Assembly: GCF_900142955.1 (NCBI RefSeq)
Contig: NZ_FRCP01000011.1
Coordinates: forward strand, 197,303 to 261,302
Reading direction: 5' to 3'
Length of the DNA: 64,000 nt
DNA from: Anaerosporobacter mobilis DSM 15930
GTDB lineage: Bacteria; Bacillota; Clostridia; Lachnospirales; Lachnospiraceae
Position numbers and translations under genes: made by a program. Within the stretch, counting starts at the first letter, position 1. Each line of letters starts with the position of its first letter. Below are positions 25,951 to 34,488 of the stretch, piece after piece. The notes below the pieces were generated by a model. That model worked only from the letters and a program-made list of their open reading frames with translations. It did no database searches and was not told where the DNA came from.

Positions 25951-27516
25951 CTAATTCCTACGCTTAAATTCATCTATGCGAATGGCCTTTGTTATGAATA
26001 ACATGATTATGTAACATATAATAAGGAACAAACAAAAACATAATAACAATGCTAACGCACTCATAGAGGCATGATCCTTAATGTAGAGATAAGAGCGGTT
26101 CGTTAAGAAACCAACGAATGCAGTAATTAATCCAGGTTTAACAATCCAATCAATAGCGTTGAAGGTTACTTTTACATTCTTAAAGATTGCAATGGTATCT
26201 AAGGTTGATATAATAGTCTGGCTAACCAGCATGCCAATGAGATAACCATAGATTCCTTTTTGTGGTACTAAGAATAATACGAAGATGATTCTTACACTTA
26301 AACCAACCACCGTATTAAGAAAGGTAACATGAGGTTTTCCTAATCCGTTAAGTATACTTCCAAGTGTTGTTGTCAAATATAAGAAAGGACAAAGCCATGC
26401 TAGTATCGTTAGGAATACTCCGGCGGATTCATTACCAAATACCAGTGTTCCTAACGATTTACCAAACGTAATAAAGATTCCAGTGCTCATTATACCGATA
26501 ATTAAACTGTATTTGATAGACAGAGCAGTAGTTTTATTAATCATAGTATTGTTATTCGCAGCCTGAGCTTCTGAAACCGTTGGTAACAGTAAAACGGCAA
26601 ATGAATTGGTAATAGTAGAAGGAAACATAATGAAGGGAATGGACATACCGGTTAAGACACCATACACACTCAAGGCTTCTGTTCCACTAAGCCCATATTG
26701 TTTCAACATTGACGGAATCATAACTGCCTCAATACTACTTAAAATACTAATTAATAATCGATTACTTGTTAACGGTAGGGCTAATTTAAAAAGGCTACTA
26801 GCATAAGTAACACGTTCTTTTTTATGGGATTTGCGGCTACGGAGTGCTTGTATTTTCAACTTGTAAGCTTCGTGTAATTTAGAGGGTTTTACAATAAACA
26901 TTGAAATTATGTTGTAAGAATTAGAGGCTATTTCACCGAATACAATACCCCAAACGGCAAGTTCGCAGGCTTTCTCAGAATTTCCTAAGGAAAACATAGG
27001 CGCTAACACATAGACGCTGGCAACACGGATGACTTGTTCGAATAGCTGTGTCATAGCAGGTACACCAGCACGTTTAATACCATAATAATATCCGTTAATA
27101 CATGCAGTTATACCACAGAAAGGAAACACATAGGAGAGAATCTTAAGGGGAGTGGTGCATCTACTTTCTAATAGGATGTTAGTGGCGATAAAGGAAGCAT
27201 TCCGATTTAATAATATAGATAAGGTTATTGCAATTAGCAATGAAAATGTCATACCGGTTCGTAGAATTCGCTTTAAATTACTGGTATCGTGCTTACCTAT
27301 TTCAGCGGCTACTAAACGAGATATCGATGTTTGAATACCAGAAGCATATAAGGTGAAACAGATTCCATAGACAGGGAAGATTAATTGATAAACACCCATA
27401 TCTTCAGGTCTCAGGAGATTCGATAGATAGATTCGATAGAAAAAGCCGATAATACGAGTTGCAAAACCAGCTATTGTAAGAATTAAGGTACCTTTGATGA
27501 TTGAATTTTTACTCAT
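25951..27516 (-). CDS. Polysaccharide biosynthesis/SpoVB-like flippase (MVF superfamily)
   Basis: 521 aa, about 14 membrane helices. N-terminal 'IIKGTLILTIAGFATRIIGF' with FYRIYLSNLLRPEDMGVYQL, then 'FCGITACINGYYYGIKRAGV', is typical of the Firmicutes SpoVB/PST branch of lipid-linked sugar flippases, which includes proteins needed for spore cortex synthesis. Whether this one serves sporulation or another envelope polymer cannot be decided: no sporulation or glycosyltransferase gene is adjacent. ATG 27516 is preceded by gaaagg on the minus strand. It is monocistronic and divergent from iscR. Confidence 0.88.
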   Translation of the reverse strand: MSKNSIIKGTLILTIAGFATRIIGFFYRIYLSNLLRPEDMGVYQLIFPVYGICFTLYASGIQTSISRLVAAEIGKHDTSNLKRILRTGMTFSLLIAITLSILLNRNASFIATNILLESRCTTPLKILSYVFPFCGITACINGYYYGIKRAGVPAMTQLFEQVIRVASVYVLAPMFSLGNSEKACELAVWGIVFGEIASNSYNIISMFIVKPSKLHEAYKLKIQALRSRKSHKKERVTYASSLFKLALPLTSNRLLISILSSIEAVMIPSMLKQYGLSGTEALSVYGVLTGMSIPFIMFPSTITNSFAVLLLPTVSEAQAANNNTMINKTTALSIKYSLIIGIMSTGIFITFGKSLGTLVFGNESAGVFLTILAWLCPFLYLTTTLGSILNGLGKPHVTFLNTVVGLSVRIIFVLFLVPQKGIYGYLIGMLVSQTIISTLDTIAIFKNVKVTFNAIDWIVKPGLITAFVGFLTNRSYLYIKDHASMSALALLLCFCLFLIICYIIMLFITKAIRIDEFKRRN

Positions 27517-27673
27517 TGAAATCAGCCTTTCTCTTAGACCAACGATTCTAAATTAAGAAGATTAATGAATAACGTTGACCTTTTTACATTTTGACATAAT
27601 TAAGTATATTAGTGCAGAGAAAAATTCATGCTAAGTTCTAAAAGTATTGATTAGCTCCACCTCTATAATTTGC

Positions 27674-27702
27674 TTGACAAGTAAAATTGAGAATGTTATC
27701 AT
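27674..27702 (+). promoter_or_regulatory. Promoter of the isc operon
   Basis: TTGACA (27674-27679), 17-bp spacer, TATCAT (27697-27702): a near-consensus sigma-A promoter. Its start site is about 24 bp before the three CGGAATT repeats. Confidence 0.8.
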
Positions 27703-27730
27703 TAGGAATGTATCAAAACCAAGTAAAAAA

Positions 27731-27769
27731 GTCGGAATTAAAATACTCGGAATTGATTTACTCGGAATT
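27731..27769 (+). promoter_or_regulatory. Three CGGAATT direct repeats, probable IscR operator
   Basis: CGGAATT occurs at 27733, 27748 and 27763, an exact 15-bp period; the last two copies are preceded by ACT. They lie in the 5' untranslated region between the promoter and iscR. Rrf2-family regulators such as CymR bind GGAATT-containing sites, so autoregulation by the encoded IscR is the best reading. Confidence 0.6.
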
Positions 27770-27794
27770 AAAAAAAGAGTAAGAGGTGAAGCAC

Positions 27795-28271
27795 ATGAAG
27801 TTATCAACTAAGGGAAGATATGGTCTACGTGCGATGTTAGATTTAGCATTAAGTAGTACGGAAGATGCAGTTGCGCTTAGTGGAGTTGCAGAGAGACAGA
27901 GTATCTCAATTAGTTATCTAGAACAGCTAATCGCTAAGCTAAAAAAAGCTGGATTAGTAAACAGTATTCGTGGTGCACAAGGTGGTTATGTACTTGCAAA
28001 ACCCGCGAATGAGATTTCTGTAGGGGATATCTTACGTGCCTTAGAAGGGGACTTAAGTCCAGTAGATTGTGCAGAAGTTATGGGTGGTGAGTCAACCTGT
28101 AGTGGAGCGGATTTATGTGTAACAAAATACGTATGGAAGCGTATTAGTGATAGTATAAATAGTGCAGTAGATGAAATTATGTTGTCTGAATTAGTAGATG
28201 AGAGTTTACAACTCAGAAATGAACATGGTAATAAAGTGGACTTAAAAATAGAATCAATGTGTGACAAATAG
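27795..28271 (+). CDS. iscR: Rrf2 family regulator IscR
   Basis: 158 aa. Winged helix-turn-helix ('MKLSTKGRYGLRAMLDLALS', 'SISYLEQLIAKLKKAGLVNS', IRGAQGGYVLAKP) plus three Cys in VDCAEVMGGESTCSGADLC, the [2Fe-2S] ligand region of IscR-like Rrf2 proteins. It senses Fe-S status and controls the cluster-assembly genes that follow. ATG 27795 is chosen over GTG 27786 because agaggtg covers the GTG. First gene of iscR-iscS-iscU-mnmA; 23 nt separate it from iscS. Confidence 0.92.
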   Translation: MKLSTKGRYGLRAMLDLALSSTEDAVALSGVAERQSISISYLEQLIAKLKKAGLVNSIRGAQGGYVLAKPANEISVGDILRALEGDLSPVDCAEVMGGESTCSGADLCVTKYVWKRISDSINSAVDEIMLSELVDESLQLRNEHGNKVDLKIESMCDK

Positions 28272-28294
28272 AAAATATTTAGGAGATGACGCAA

Positions 28295-29491
28295 ATGGAT
28301 AAAAAAATTTATTTAGACAATGCAGCAACAACACCAACCAGACCAGCGGTGGTAGAAGCAATGTTGCCATACTTTACGGAGTTTTATGGAAATCCTTCTA
28401 GTGTTTACGAGTTATCAAATGTCTGTAAGAAGGCCATAGTAAATTCAAGAGAGACAATTGCGAAATCTTTAGGTGCAGATGCTGCAGAGATATATTTTAC
28501 AGCAGGTGGTTCCGAGGCTGATAACTGGGCTTTAATATCAACATGTGAAGCTTATAAAGCAAAAGGAAATCACATTATTACATCAAAGATTGAGCATCAT
28601 GCAGTTCTTCATACCTGTGAATATCTTGAGAAAAACGGATTTGAAGTAACTTACGTAGATGTAGATGAAAACGGTCTTATTAAATTAGGTGAATTAGAAG
28701 CAGCAATTCGCCCAACAACAATCCTTATCTCAGTTATGTTTGCCAATAATGAAATAGGAACCATTCAACCTATTAAAGAGATTGGTGAGATAGCAAAAAA
28801 ACATGATATCTTATTCCATACAGATGCAGTTCAGGCTTATGGACAGCTACCAATTAATGTAGATGAATATCATATTGATATGTTAAGTGCAAGTGGTCAT
28901 AAATTAAATGGTCCAAAAGGTATTGGATTCTTATATATTCGTAAAGGTGTTAAAATAGGTTCATATATTCATGGTGGAGCGCAGGAGAGACATAGACGTG
29001 CAGGAACTGAGAATGTACCAGGAATCGTTGGTTTCGGAAAAGCAGTTGAGATCGCGATGGAAACAATGAAAGAAAGAACAGAAAAAGAGGTGGAATTAAG
29101 AGATTTATTAATTAATCGTATAGTTAAGGAAATTCCATATACAAGATTGAATGGTCATCGTACCAAGAGATTACCTAATAATGCGAACTTTAGCTTCCAA
29201 TTTATTGAAGGCGAATCTTTATTAATTATGTTAGATATGCAAGGAATCTGCGGTTCCAGCGGTTCAGCTTGTACATCAGGATCACTTGATCCATCGCATG
29301 TATTATTATCCATTGGTCTTCCTCATGAAATTGCACACGGTTCTCTACGTCTTACCTTGAGTGAAGATATCACAGAAGAGGATATAAACTATGTAGTTGA
29401 TAGAGTGAAAGAAATTGTTGAACGTCTTCGTTCTATGTCACCACTATATGAGGATTATCTTAAAAACAACCAAAATAGAAATAATGTATAA
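28295..29491 (+). CDS. iscS: Cysteine desulfurase IscS/NifS
   Basis: 398 aa PLP enzyme: 'IYLDNAATTPTRPAVVEAML' at the N terminus, HAVLHT and TDAVQAYG, the PLP Lys in SASGHKLNGPKG, and the catalytic Cys loop in SSGSACTSGS. It removes sulfur from cysteine to form a persulfide for IscU and for MnmA, both encoded downstream. ATG 28295 is preferred to ATG 28286, since aggag (28281-28285) directly abuts the latter. Confidence 0.96.
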   Translation: MDKKIYLDNAATTPTRPAVVEAMLPYFTEFYGNPSSVYELSNVCKKAIVNSRETIAKSLGADAAEIYFTAGGSEADNWALISTCEAYKAKGNHIITSKIEHHAVLHTCEYLEKNGFEVTYVDVDENGLIKLGELEAAIRPTTILISVMFANNEIGTIQPIKEIGEIAKKHDILFHTDAVQAYGQLPINVDEYHIDMLSASGHKLNGPKGIGFLYIRKGVKIGSYIHGGAQERHRRAGTENVPGIVGFGKAVEIAMETMKERTEKEVELRDLLINRIVKEIPYTRLNGHRTKRLPNNANFSFQFIEGESLLIMLDMQGICGSSGSACTSGSLDPSHVLLSIGLPHEIAHGSLRLTLSEDITEEDINYVVDRVKEIVERLRSMSPLYEDYLKNNQNRNNV

Positions 29492-29588
29492 AAAATATAT
29501 AGATAAATAGTAGTAGTGAATATTTTTGACATTTGTTTTGAATATCATTGAAGCAACTACAATAATAGATCGTTTGGAGGAATTTAAA

Positions 29589-30029
29589 ATGTACAGTGAA
29601 AAAGTTATGGATCATTTCAGTAACCCTAGAAATGTCGGTGAAATAGAAAACGCAAGTGGAGTTGGAACTGTTGGTAATGCAAAATGTGGAGATATCATGA
29701 GAATGTATCTTGATATCGACGACAATGGAATTATCCAGGACTGTAAATTCAAAACATTTGGTTGCGGAGCAGCGGTTGCTACCAGCAGTATGGCTACAGA
29801 ATTAGTGAAAGGAAAGACAGTTCAAGAAGCGCTACAAGTTACTAATAAAGCGGTAATGAATGCTCTTGATGGCCTTCCAGCAGTAAAAGTACACTGCTCC
29901 CTTCTTGCAGAAGAAGCAATTCATGCAGCATTATGGGATTATGCTGAGAAGAATGGAATTCAGATTGAAGGATTACAAAAACCAAAATCAGATATTCATG
30001 AAGATGAAGAAGTGGTTGAGGAGTACTAA
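29589..30029 (+). CDS. iscU: Iron-sulfur cluster scaffold protein IscU/NifU-like
   Basis: 146 aa. The three ligand Cys are in GNAKCGDIM (with the conserved Asp), FGCGAAVA and VHCSLLAEEA. This is the IscU-like NifU N-domain form found next to iscS in clostridia, with an acidic C-terminal tail. An in-frame upstream extension to 29526 is rejected: ggagg sits 9 nt before ATG 29589 and the family begins at this Met. The stop codon shares its last base with the mnmA start, indicating translational coupling. Confidence 0.96.
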   Translation: MYSEKVMDHFSNPRNVGEIENASGVGTVGNAKCGDIMRMYLDIDDNGIIQDCKFKTFGCGAAVATSSMATELVKGKTVQEALQVTNKAVMNALDGLPAVKVHCSLLAEEAIHAALWDYAEKNGIQIEGLQKPKSDIHEDEEVVEEY

Positions 30030-31108
30030 TGAAAGAAAAGGTAGTAATAGGAATGTCTGGAGGAGTTGACTCCTCGGTGGCAGCTCAGTTGTTAAAAAAA
30101 GCAGGATATGATGTTATTGGTGTAACCATGCAGATTTGGCAAGATGAAGATCGTTTCACCCAAGAAACAGAAGGTGGTTGCTGTGGTCTAAGTGCTGTTG
30201 ACGATGCGAGAAGAGTTGCACAAGCTCTTGAAATCCCTTACTATGTAATGAATTTTAAGAAGGAATTCAAAGCAAATGTTATGGATTATTTTGTGAACGA
30301 GTATCTACAAGGCCGTACACCAAATCCATGTATTGCTTGTAATCGATATGTTAAATGGGAGTCGTTACTTAAGCGCTCTCTTGATATTGGAGCAGATTAC
30401 ATCGCTACAGGACATTATGCTAGAGTTCTTAAGTTAGAGAATGGAAGATATACGTTACGTAAGTCAGCTACTGCAGCCAAAGACCAGACGTATGCCCTTT
30501 ACAATCTTACACAGTACCAATTATCTCACACGTTGATGCCAGTTGGTGAATTTACAAAGGACGAGATTCGTAAGATGGCACTAGATATCAATCTTCGTAT
30601 TGCTAATAAACCAGATAGTCAAGAGATTTGTTTTATTCCAGATAATGATTATGCCAAGTTTATAGAAGAAAATTCTGGTGAAAAGATTCTTCCAGGTAAT
30701 TTCGTTAACTCTGCTGGTGAAGTAATTGGAAAACACAAGGGTATTACGCATTATACAGTAGGACAAAGAAAAGGACTTAATTTAAGTCTTGGTCATCCTG
30801 CCTTTGTACTTGAGATTCGCCCAGAGACCAATGAAGTTGTTATTGGTACGAATGATGAAGTTTTTTCAGACAAATTATACGCTAATAATCTAAACTTCAT
30901 GTCAATTGAAGACCTTGAGGGCAGTATGGAAGTAGAAGCAAAGATTAGGTATAGCCACAAAGGCGCAAAATGTACAATTAGAAAAGTGGATACAGATGAG
31001 GTAGAATGCATCTTTGAAGAACCACAACGTGCAATTACACCAGGACAAGCAGTAGTTTTCTATAAAGACGACTATATTGTTGGTGGTGGAACAATTATGA
31101 GAAAGTAA
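30029..31108 (+). CDS. mnmA: tRNA-specific 2-thiouridylase MnmA
   Basis: 359 aa. PP-loop GMSGGVDSSVAA adenylates U34 of tRNA; the two catalytic Cys lie in NPCIACNRYVKW (first Cys) and QEICFIPD. The C-terminal beta-barrel domain ('IRYSHKGAKCTIRKV', then PQRAITPGQAVVFY) is complete. It takes sulfur from IscS to make s2U34 in Lys, Glu and Gln tRNAs. The ATG overlaps the iscU stop by one base, with gaggag just upstream. Last gene of the operon; a terminator follows. Confidence 0.97.
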   Translation: MKEKVVIGMSGGVDSSVAAQLLKKAGYDVIGVTMQIWQDEDRFTQETEGGCCGLSAVDDARRVAQALEIPYYVMNFKKEFKANVMDYFVNEYLQGRTPNPCIACNRYVKWESLLKRSLDIGADYIATGHYARVLKLENGRYTLRKSATAAKDQTYALYNLTQYQLSHTLMPVGEFTKDEIRKMALDINLRIANKPDSQEICFIPDNDYAKFIEENSGEKILPGNFVNSAGEVIGKHKGITHYTVGQRKGLNLSLGHPAFVLEIRPETNEVVIGTNDEVFSDKLYANNLNFMSIEDLEGSMEVEAKIRYSHKGAKCTIRKVDTDEVECIFEEPQRAITPGQAVVFYKDDYIVGGGTIMRK

Positions 31109-31135
31109 TTGATATAAGCAGATTTATATACAAAG

Positions 31136-31184
31136 GTCACACTTAATGCTATGATTATGGATAGCATTAGGTGTGGCTTTTTTT
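31136..31184 (+). terminator. Terminator of the isc-mnmA operon
   Basis: gtcacacttaatgctat pairs with atagcattaggtgtggc (31161-31177) with two G-U/wobble pairs, followed by seven T. Confidence 0.9.
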
Positions 31185-31201
31185 GGTGGTTATATTTATT
31201 T

Positions 31202-31217
31202 AACAATAATTGTTCAT
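31202..31217. promoter_or_regulatory. AACAAT-A-ATTGTTCAT motif upstream of AraC-GyrI gene
   Basis: AACAAT (31202-31207) and ATTGTT (31209-31214) form a 13-bp palindrome and continue as CAT, matching the core of the 32-bp palindrome at 32296-32327. Both genes may answer to one regulator. Confidence 0.4.
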
Positions 31218-31275
31218 GAAATGTAAAGCAATTAATTATCCACTATGCCATAATTAGATTGAAGGAGGCGATGAT

Positions 31276-32187
31276 ATGGATATACTTAATAAAACTCAAA
31301 TAGTAATTGATTTGATTGAATCGAATATGTTAGAAGTAAATTATGAGACGATAGCTAAGGTGACGGGAATTCCAATCGGGCTCTATCAACGAATCTTTAC
31401 TTACATATGTGATATATCACTAGCTGCATATATACGAAAAAGAAAGTTAACGTTAGCAGCAAAGATGATTCTACTCGACAGAAGGAATATAACAGATGTT
31501 GCTTTTGATTGTGGATATGAAAACAGTTCATCTTTCACGAGAGCATTCAAAGAATTGTTTTTGGTTCCTCCAGCCATGATTACAGAAGAGATTTATAGGG
31601 AACAAGCATATCAGCCGATTTCATTAACTGATAATGATACGTATTATGTATTGAAAGGAAGGAAGATTATGGCAGATATCGTGAAATTAGAGTATGAGGT
31701 TACAGAAGATAAACTATTAATAGGGATCTGTAATAAGGATTATGGGGTAACCACTAGCGAATTATGGAATGTGTTCTTTGGACAACAGTTTGATAAGAAA
31801 TTAGAAGAACTTGAAGAAAAACAGATTGGAATGGAGGATTGCATTGGACTTGGGTATATGACTGATTTTATTAGTGATACAGGGCTTGGTGATACGTACA
31901 TAATTGGAAAGTATTTTGAAGTTGGAACGCCTATTCCAGCGGGAATGATAGGTAAGATTATTAAAGGCGGTATGATTGCAAGGGCACAGGTACGTGGTAA
32001 AAATCTAGATGAAATAATTAATAATTCTTATATTCTGATTTCTAGTATGGTCGAGAAAAATGGATATAGAATTGATTCGGATTTCTATTGGGTAGAAAAC
32101 TACACAGTAAGTAGATATTGTGATGCAGTAGAGCGTGGTGATAATCAGGTGATACTTGATTGGGAGATGCCTTGTAGAAAGGCTTAG
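31276..32187 (+). CDS. AraC-type regulator with GyrI-like effector-binding domain
   Basis: 303 aa. Unusually for AraC proteins the helix-turn-helix pair is N-terminal ('YETIAKVTGIPIGLYQRIFT', 'NITDVAFDCGYENSSSFTRA', then FLVPPAMITEE), followed by a GyrI/BmrR-C-like ligand domain (about residues 135-303). Such regulators (Rob/SoxS-like plus GyrI) bind drugs or hydrophobic compounds. aaggagg precedes ATG 31276. The methyltransferase genes and ABC-2 exporter downstream are possible targets. Confidence 0.9.
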   Translation: MDILNKTQIVIDLIESNMLEVNYETIAKVTGIPIGLYQRIFTYICDISLAAYIRKRKLTLAAKMILLDRRNITDVAFDCGYENSSSFTRAFKELFLVPPAMITEEIYREQAYQPISLTDNDTYYVLKGRKIMADIVKLEYEVTEDKLLIGICNKDYGVTTSELWNVFFGQQFDKKLEELEEKQIGMEDCIGLGYMTDFISDTGLGDTYIIGKYFEVGTPIPAGMIGKIIKGGMIARAQVRGKNLDEIINNSYILISSMVEKNGYRIDSDFYWVENYTVSRYCDAVERGDNQVILDWEMPCRKA

Positions 32188-32269
32188 TTAGTAACGTTAA
32201 CATTTCTATAATTATCATATTTTTTTATAGTAAAAAATTCTTTACAACCTAAAATAATTGGATTTTATA

Positions 32270-32298
32270 TTGACATACTCCTCGTATATGAATATAAT
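32270..32298 (+). promoter_or_regulatory. Consensus sigma-A promoter
   Basis: TTGACA (32270-32275), 17 bp, TATAAT (32293-32298): a perfect consensus. Its -10 overlaps the left edge of the 32-bp palindrome, so binding there would block RNA polymerase. Confidence 0.88.
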
Positions 32299-32327
32299 AA
32301 CATATGAACAATTGTTCATATGTTATT
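32296..32327. promoter_or_regulatory. 32-bp perfect palindromic operator
   Basis: Each 16-base arm reads aataacatatgaacaa and its exact complement, with no spacer; the centre is CAATTG. It covers the end of the -10 and the start site of a perfect promoter. This geometry fits a strong repressor site of the MarR/TetR kind. Confidence 0.75.
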
Positions 32328-32382
32328 GAGCAAAGGTAAGTTGCAAAAAGGTTTTTAACAATATCTGGGGAGGAGCGTGTTT

Positions 32383-32964
32383 ATGAATATGATACAAATC
32401 TTAGGAATCTTCATCCTAGGGATATTCTATCTTGCGTATTTTGGTAAGATGCTAGGACAACGAAAAAAAGGGATACAGACCAATCAATTAGGTGTGGGGA
32501 AAAAGAAAAGACGTACGATGTTCACCGAGAGATTATTAAGAATAATAACAACTGTGATTGTACTCGTAATTATAGTCAGTATATACTTGAACACTACGTT
32601 TATTAGCAATAGGATAGTTCGGTACCTAGGAATTTTATTAATTGGGATTGGTACAGGAGTGTTTATAGTGGCAATGATTACCATGCGAGATAGTTGGAGA
32701 GCAGGAATACCACAAGGGGAGAAACTACAGATTGTTACCAAAGGCATCTACCGTGTTAGTAGAAATCCAGCTTTTCTTGGATTTGACTTAACTTATATAG
32801 GTGCAACGATAGCTTTTGGAAATGTAGCTTTATTACTATTTAGTATGGTGGCAATTATTATGATGCATCTGCAGATTCTTGAAGAAGAGAAGTATATGGA
32901 AACTACTTTTGGAGGGGAGTATTTAACATATAAGAATAGAGTAGGCAGATACCTTCTATGGTGA
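32383..32964 (+). CDS. Isoprenylcysteine carboxyl methyltransferase (ICMT)-family membrane protein
   Basis: 193 aa with four to five membrane helices and the C-terminal ICMT/PEMT signature: TKGIYRVSRNPAFLGF, then 'LQILEEEKYMETTFGGEYLT' and YKNRVGRY. Bacterial members are SAM-dependent membrane methyltransferases of unknown substrate. ATG 32383 lies 8 nt after gggaggag; GTG 32377 is too close. Expression is from the palindrome-controlled promoter; a soluble methyltransferase gene follows 69 nt later. Confidence 0.85.
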   Translation: MNMIQILGIFILGIFYLAYFGKMLGQRKKGIQTNQLGVGKKKRRTMFTERLLRIITTVIVLVIIVSIYLNTTFISNRIVRYLGILLIGIGTGVFIVAMITMRDSWRAGIPQGEKLQIVTKGIYRVSRNPAFLGFDLTYIGATIAFGNVALLLFSMVAIIMMHLQILEEEKYMETTFGGEYLTYKNRVGRYLLW

Positions 32965-33033
32965 GTCGAAGGAGTGTCATCACAGTAAACAAACTTAACA
33001 AGTATCTTATTATTGTTATTAAGGAGAGTTTGT

Positions 33034-33657
33034 ATGAATAATCAATTGGTGTATAGGGGAATAGCAAAGTTTTATGATGTACTTGAGCATACCTATTTTC
33101 GTAACAAAGTGCGTAGCCCAAGAACTGCAGTGATGAAGTTCATTAAAGACTCTGAACAAACAGTACTGGATATCTGTACTGGTACAGGTACTAATGCATT
33201 GGAGATTGCCAGATGTAGAGAGATGTCACGGGTTTACGGTATTGATAGGTCTAAGAATATGTTGCTTATGGCAAATGAAAAAAGAAGCAGTGAAAAATTA
33301 CATAACGTTGAATTCAAAGAAATGGATGCTACTAATATAGAGTTTAAGGATGGAACCTTTGATGTGGCATTATTATCTTTGGTACTCCATGAAACACAGA
33401 CAAAATTAGCAAGTAAAATTATTAAAGAAGCGAAACGTGTACTGAAAGATAATGGTATGTTGATTGTAGTGGAGTGGAAACAACCGAAGACACTCTTTCA
33501 AAGAATATGTTTTTTACCAATTAGGTTATGTGAGCCAAAAGGGTTTCGTGAATTCCTTCATAGAGATATGCAGGAATATTTTGAACAATATGGTTTGCAA
33601 GTGCTTGATAAGGTGTCATGTAATTATTCTAAGGTGTTGGTTATTAAGAAGCGTTAA
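33034..33657 (+). CDS. Class I SAM-dependent methyltransferase
   Basis: 207 aa. Rossmann-type methyltransferase: motif I VLDICTGTGTNALEIA, acidic residue in VYGIDRSKNML, FKEMDATNIEF, and 'FDVALLSLVLHE'. The sequence is close to the UbiE/Methyltransf_11 group, with a C terminus 'REFLHRDMQEYFEQYGLQVL' typical of small lipid or quinone-like substrate enzymes; substrate is unknown. ATG 33034 has aaggag upstream. Likely co-transcribed with the ICMT-family gene. Confidence 0.88.
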   Translation: MNNQLVYRGIAKFYDVLEHTYFRNKVRSPRTAVMKFIKDSEQTVLDICTGTGTNALEIARCREMSRVYGIDRSKNMLLMANEKRSSEKLHNVEFKEMDATNIEFKDGTFDVALLSLVLHETQTKLASKIIKEAKRVLKDNGMLIVVEWKQPKTLFQRICFLPIRLCEPKGFREFLHRDMQEYFEQYGLQVLDKVSCNYSKVLVIKKR

Positions 33658-33728
33658 TCAATTTTAATTTATATAATTTGGATAGGTGGGAATTTCACTG
33701 ATTAAAATAACTATAATAATTCGCAATA

Positions 33729-33757
33729 TTGATTTCCTTTAAGTACTGCATTATAAT
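33729..33757 (+). promoter_or_regulatory. Promoter of the yjdF leader
   Basis: TTGATT (33729-33734), 17-bp spacer, TATAAT (33752-33757); the start site would be near 33764, giving a leader of about 140 nt. Confidence 0.75.
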
Positions 33758-33774
33758 GCAATTACAAAGATAAA

Positions 33775-33895
33775 AACATATTCCGGTTGGTAGTCCGGAA
33801 GCAGCTTTAGCTGTCAGTAACCTGCCTCCTTGGTTGTCCGTTCTTTGGTATCCGATACAGGATATGGACTGTAACAGTCACAAATATTTATAAGG
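33775..33895 (+). ncRNA. yjdF-motif riboswitch (azaaromatic-sensing)
   Basis: A GC-richer structured leader lies between a good promoter and a yjdF-family gene: tandem stems around ccgg (33782-33797), cagc-ttta-gctg, and gactg-taa-cagtc just before the ribosome-binding site aaggagg. The yjdF RNA motif (Rfam family) is almost always found directly upstream of yjdF genes and binds azaaromatic compounds. Assignment rests on gene context and position; I could not align to the covariance model. Confidence 0.8.
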
Positions 33896-33905
33896 AGGCT
33901 TCTTT

Positions 33906-34319
33906 ATGAGCAATATTCGTTTATTCGTGTATTATGATGAACCGTTCTGGGTTGGAGTTTTTGAACGTGTTGAGGAACAAAAGCTTACCGTATGTAAGAT
34001 GATTTTTGGAGCAGAGCCTACAGAACCAGAAGTATTAACATCAATACTTGAGCATTACTATGATTTGCGATTTAGTCCTTCTATTGTTGTCGAGAAGGAA
34101 TCAAAGAAAAGTATAAATCCAAAGAGATTGCAACGTGAAATACACAGACAGATGGATTCAGTAGGGATCGGAACAAAATCTATGCAAGCTTTGAAGTTAC
34201 AACAAGAAGCAAGTAAGATAGAAAGAAAACGAAGTTCTAAAGAAGAGAAGGAAGCAAAAGAAAAACTTCTATATCAGATGAAACAGAATAAAAGAAAAGA
34301 GAAGCATCGAGGTAGATAA
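33906..34319 (+). CDS. yjdF: YjdF family protein (DUF2992)
   Basis: 137 aa. The N-terminal beta-rich half ('IRLFVYYDEPFWVGVFERVE', 'VCKMIFGAEPTEPEVLTSIL') and highly charged Lys/Arg/Glu C-terminal helix are diagnostic of the YjdF family. Function is unknown; the family is controlled by a riboswitch for heteroaromatic toxin-like compounds, and so is thought to help handle them. aaggagg at 33893-33899 precedes the ATG. A terminator overlaps its 3' end. Confidence 0.92.
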   Translation: MSNIRLFVYYDEPFWVGVFERVEEQKLTVCKMIFGAEPTEPEVLTSILEHYYDLRFSPSIVVEKESKKSINPKRLQREIHRQMDSVGIGTKSMQALKLQQEASKIERKRSSKEEKEAKEKLLYQMKQNKRKEKHRGR

Positions 34320-34336
34320 CTTCGATGTTTCTTTTT
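34303..34336 (+). terminator. Terminator after yjdF
   Basis: agcatcgaggt (34303-34313) pairs with acttcgatgtt (34319-34329) allowing G-U, followed by ctttttt-like sequence. It overlaps the yjdF stop codon. Confidence 0.75.
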
Positions 34337-34488
34337 ACGAAAAAATACGAAAAAAGAACTTGTGTTCCGACTGCTGGAATGTTATTATATGTATAATCTT
34401 GCTAATATATGAATGAAGATCGATTGATAAGAGTAGGGGACAGTAATTGAGTAGACAAATATAAATAAATTAGAGGGAGGAAGTACCA

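Noticed and set aside
27731..27769. Short CRISPR-like repeat array
   Set aside because: Only three 7-bp repeats with 8-bp spacing in a leader, no cas genes and no unique spacers; fits operator sites.
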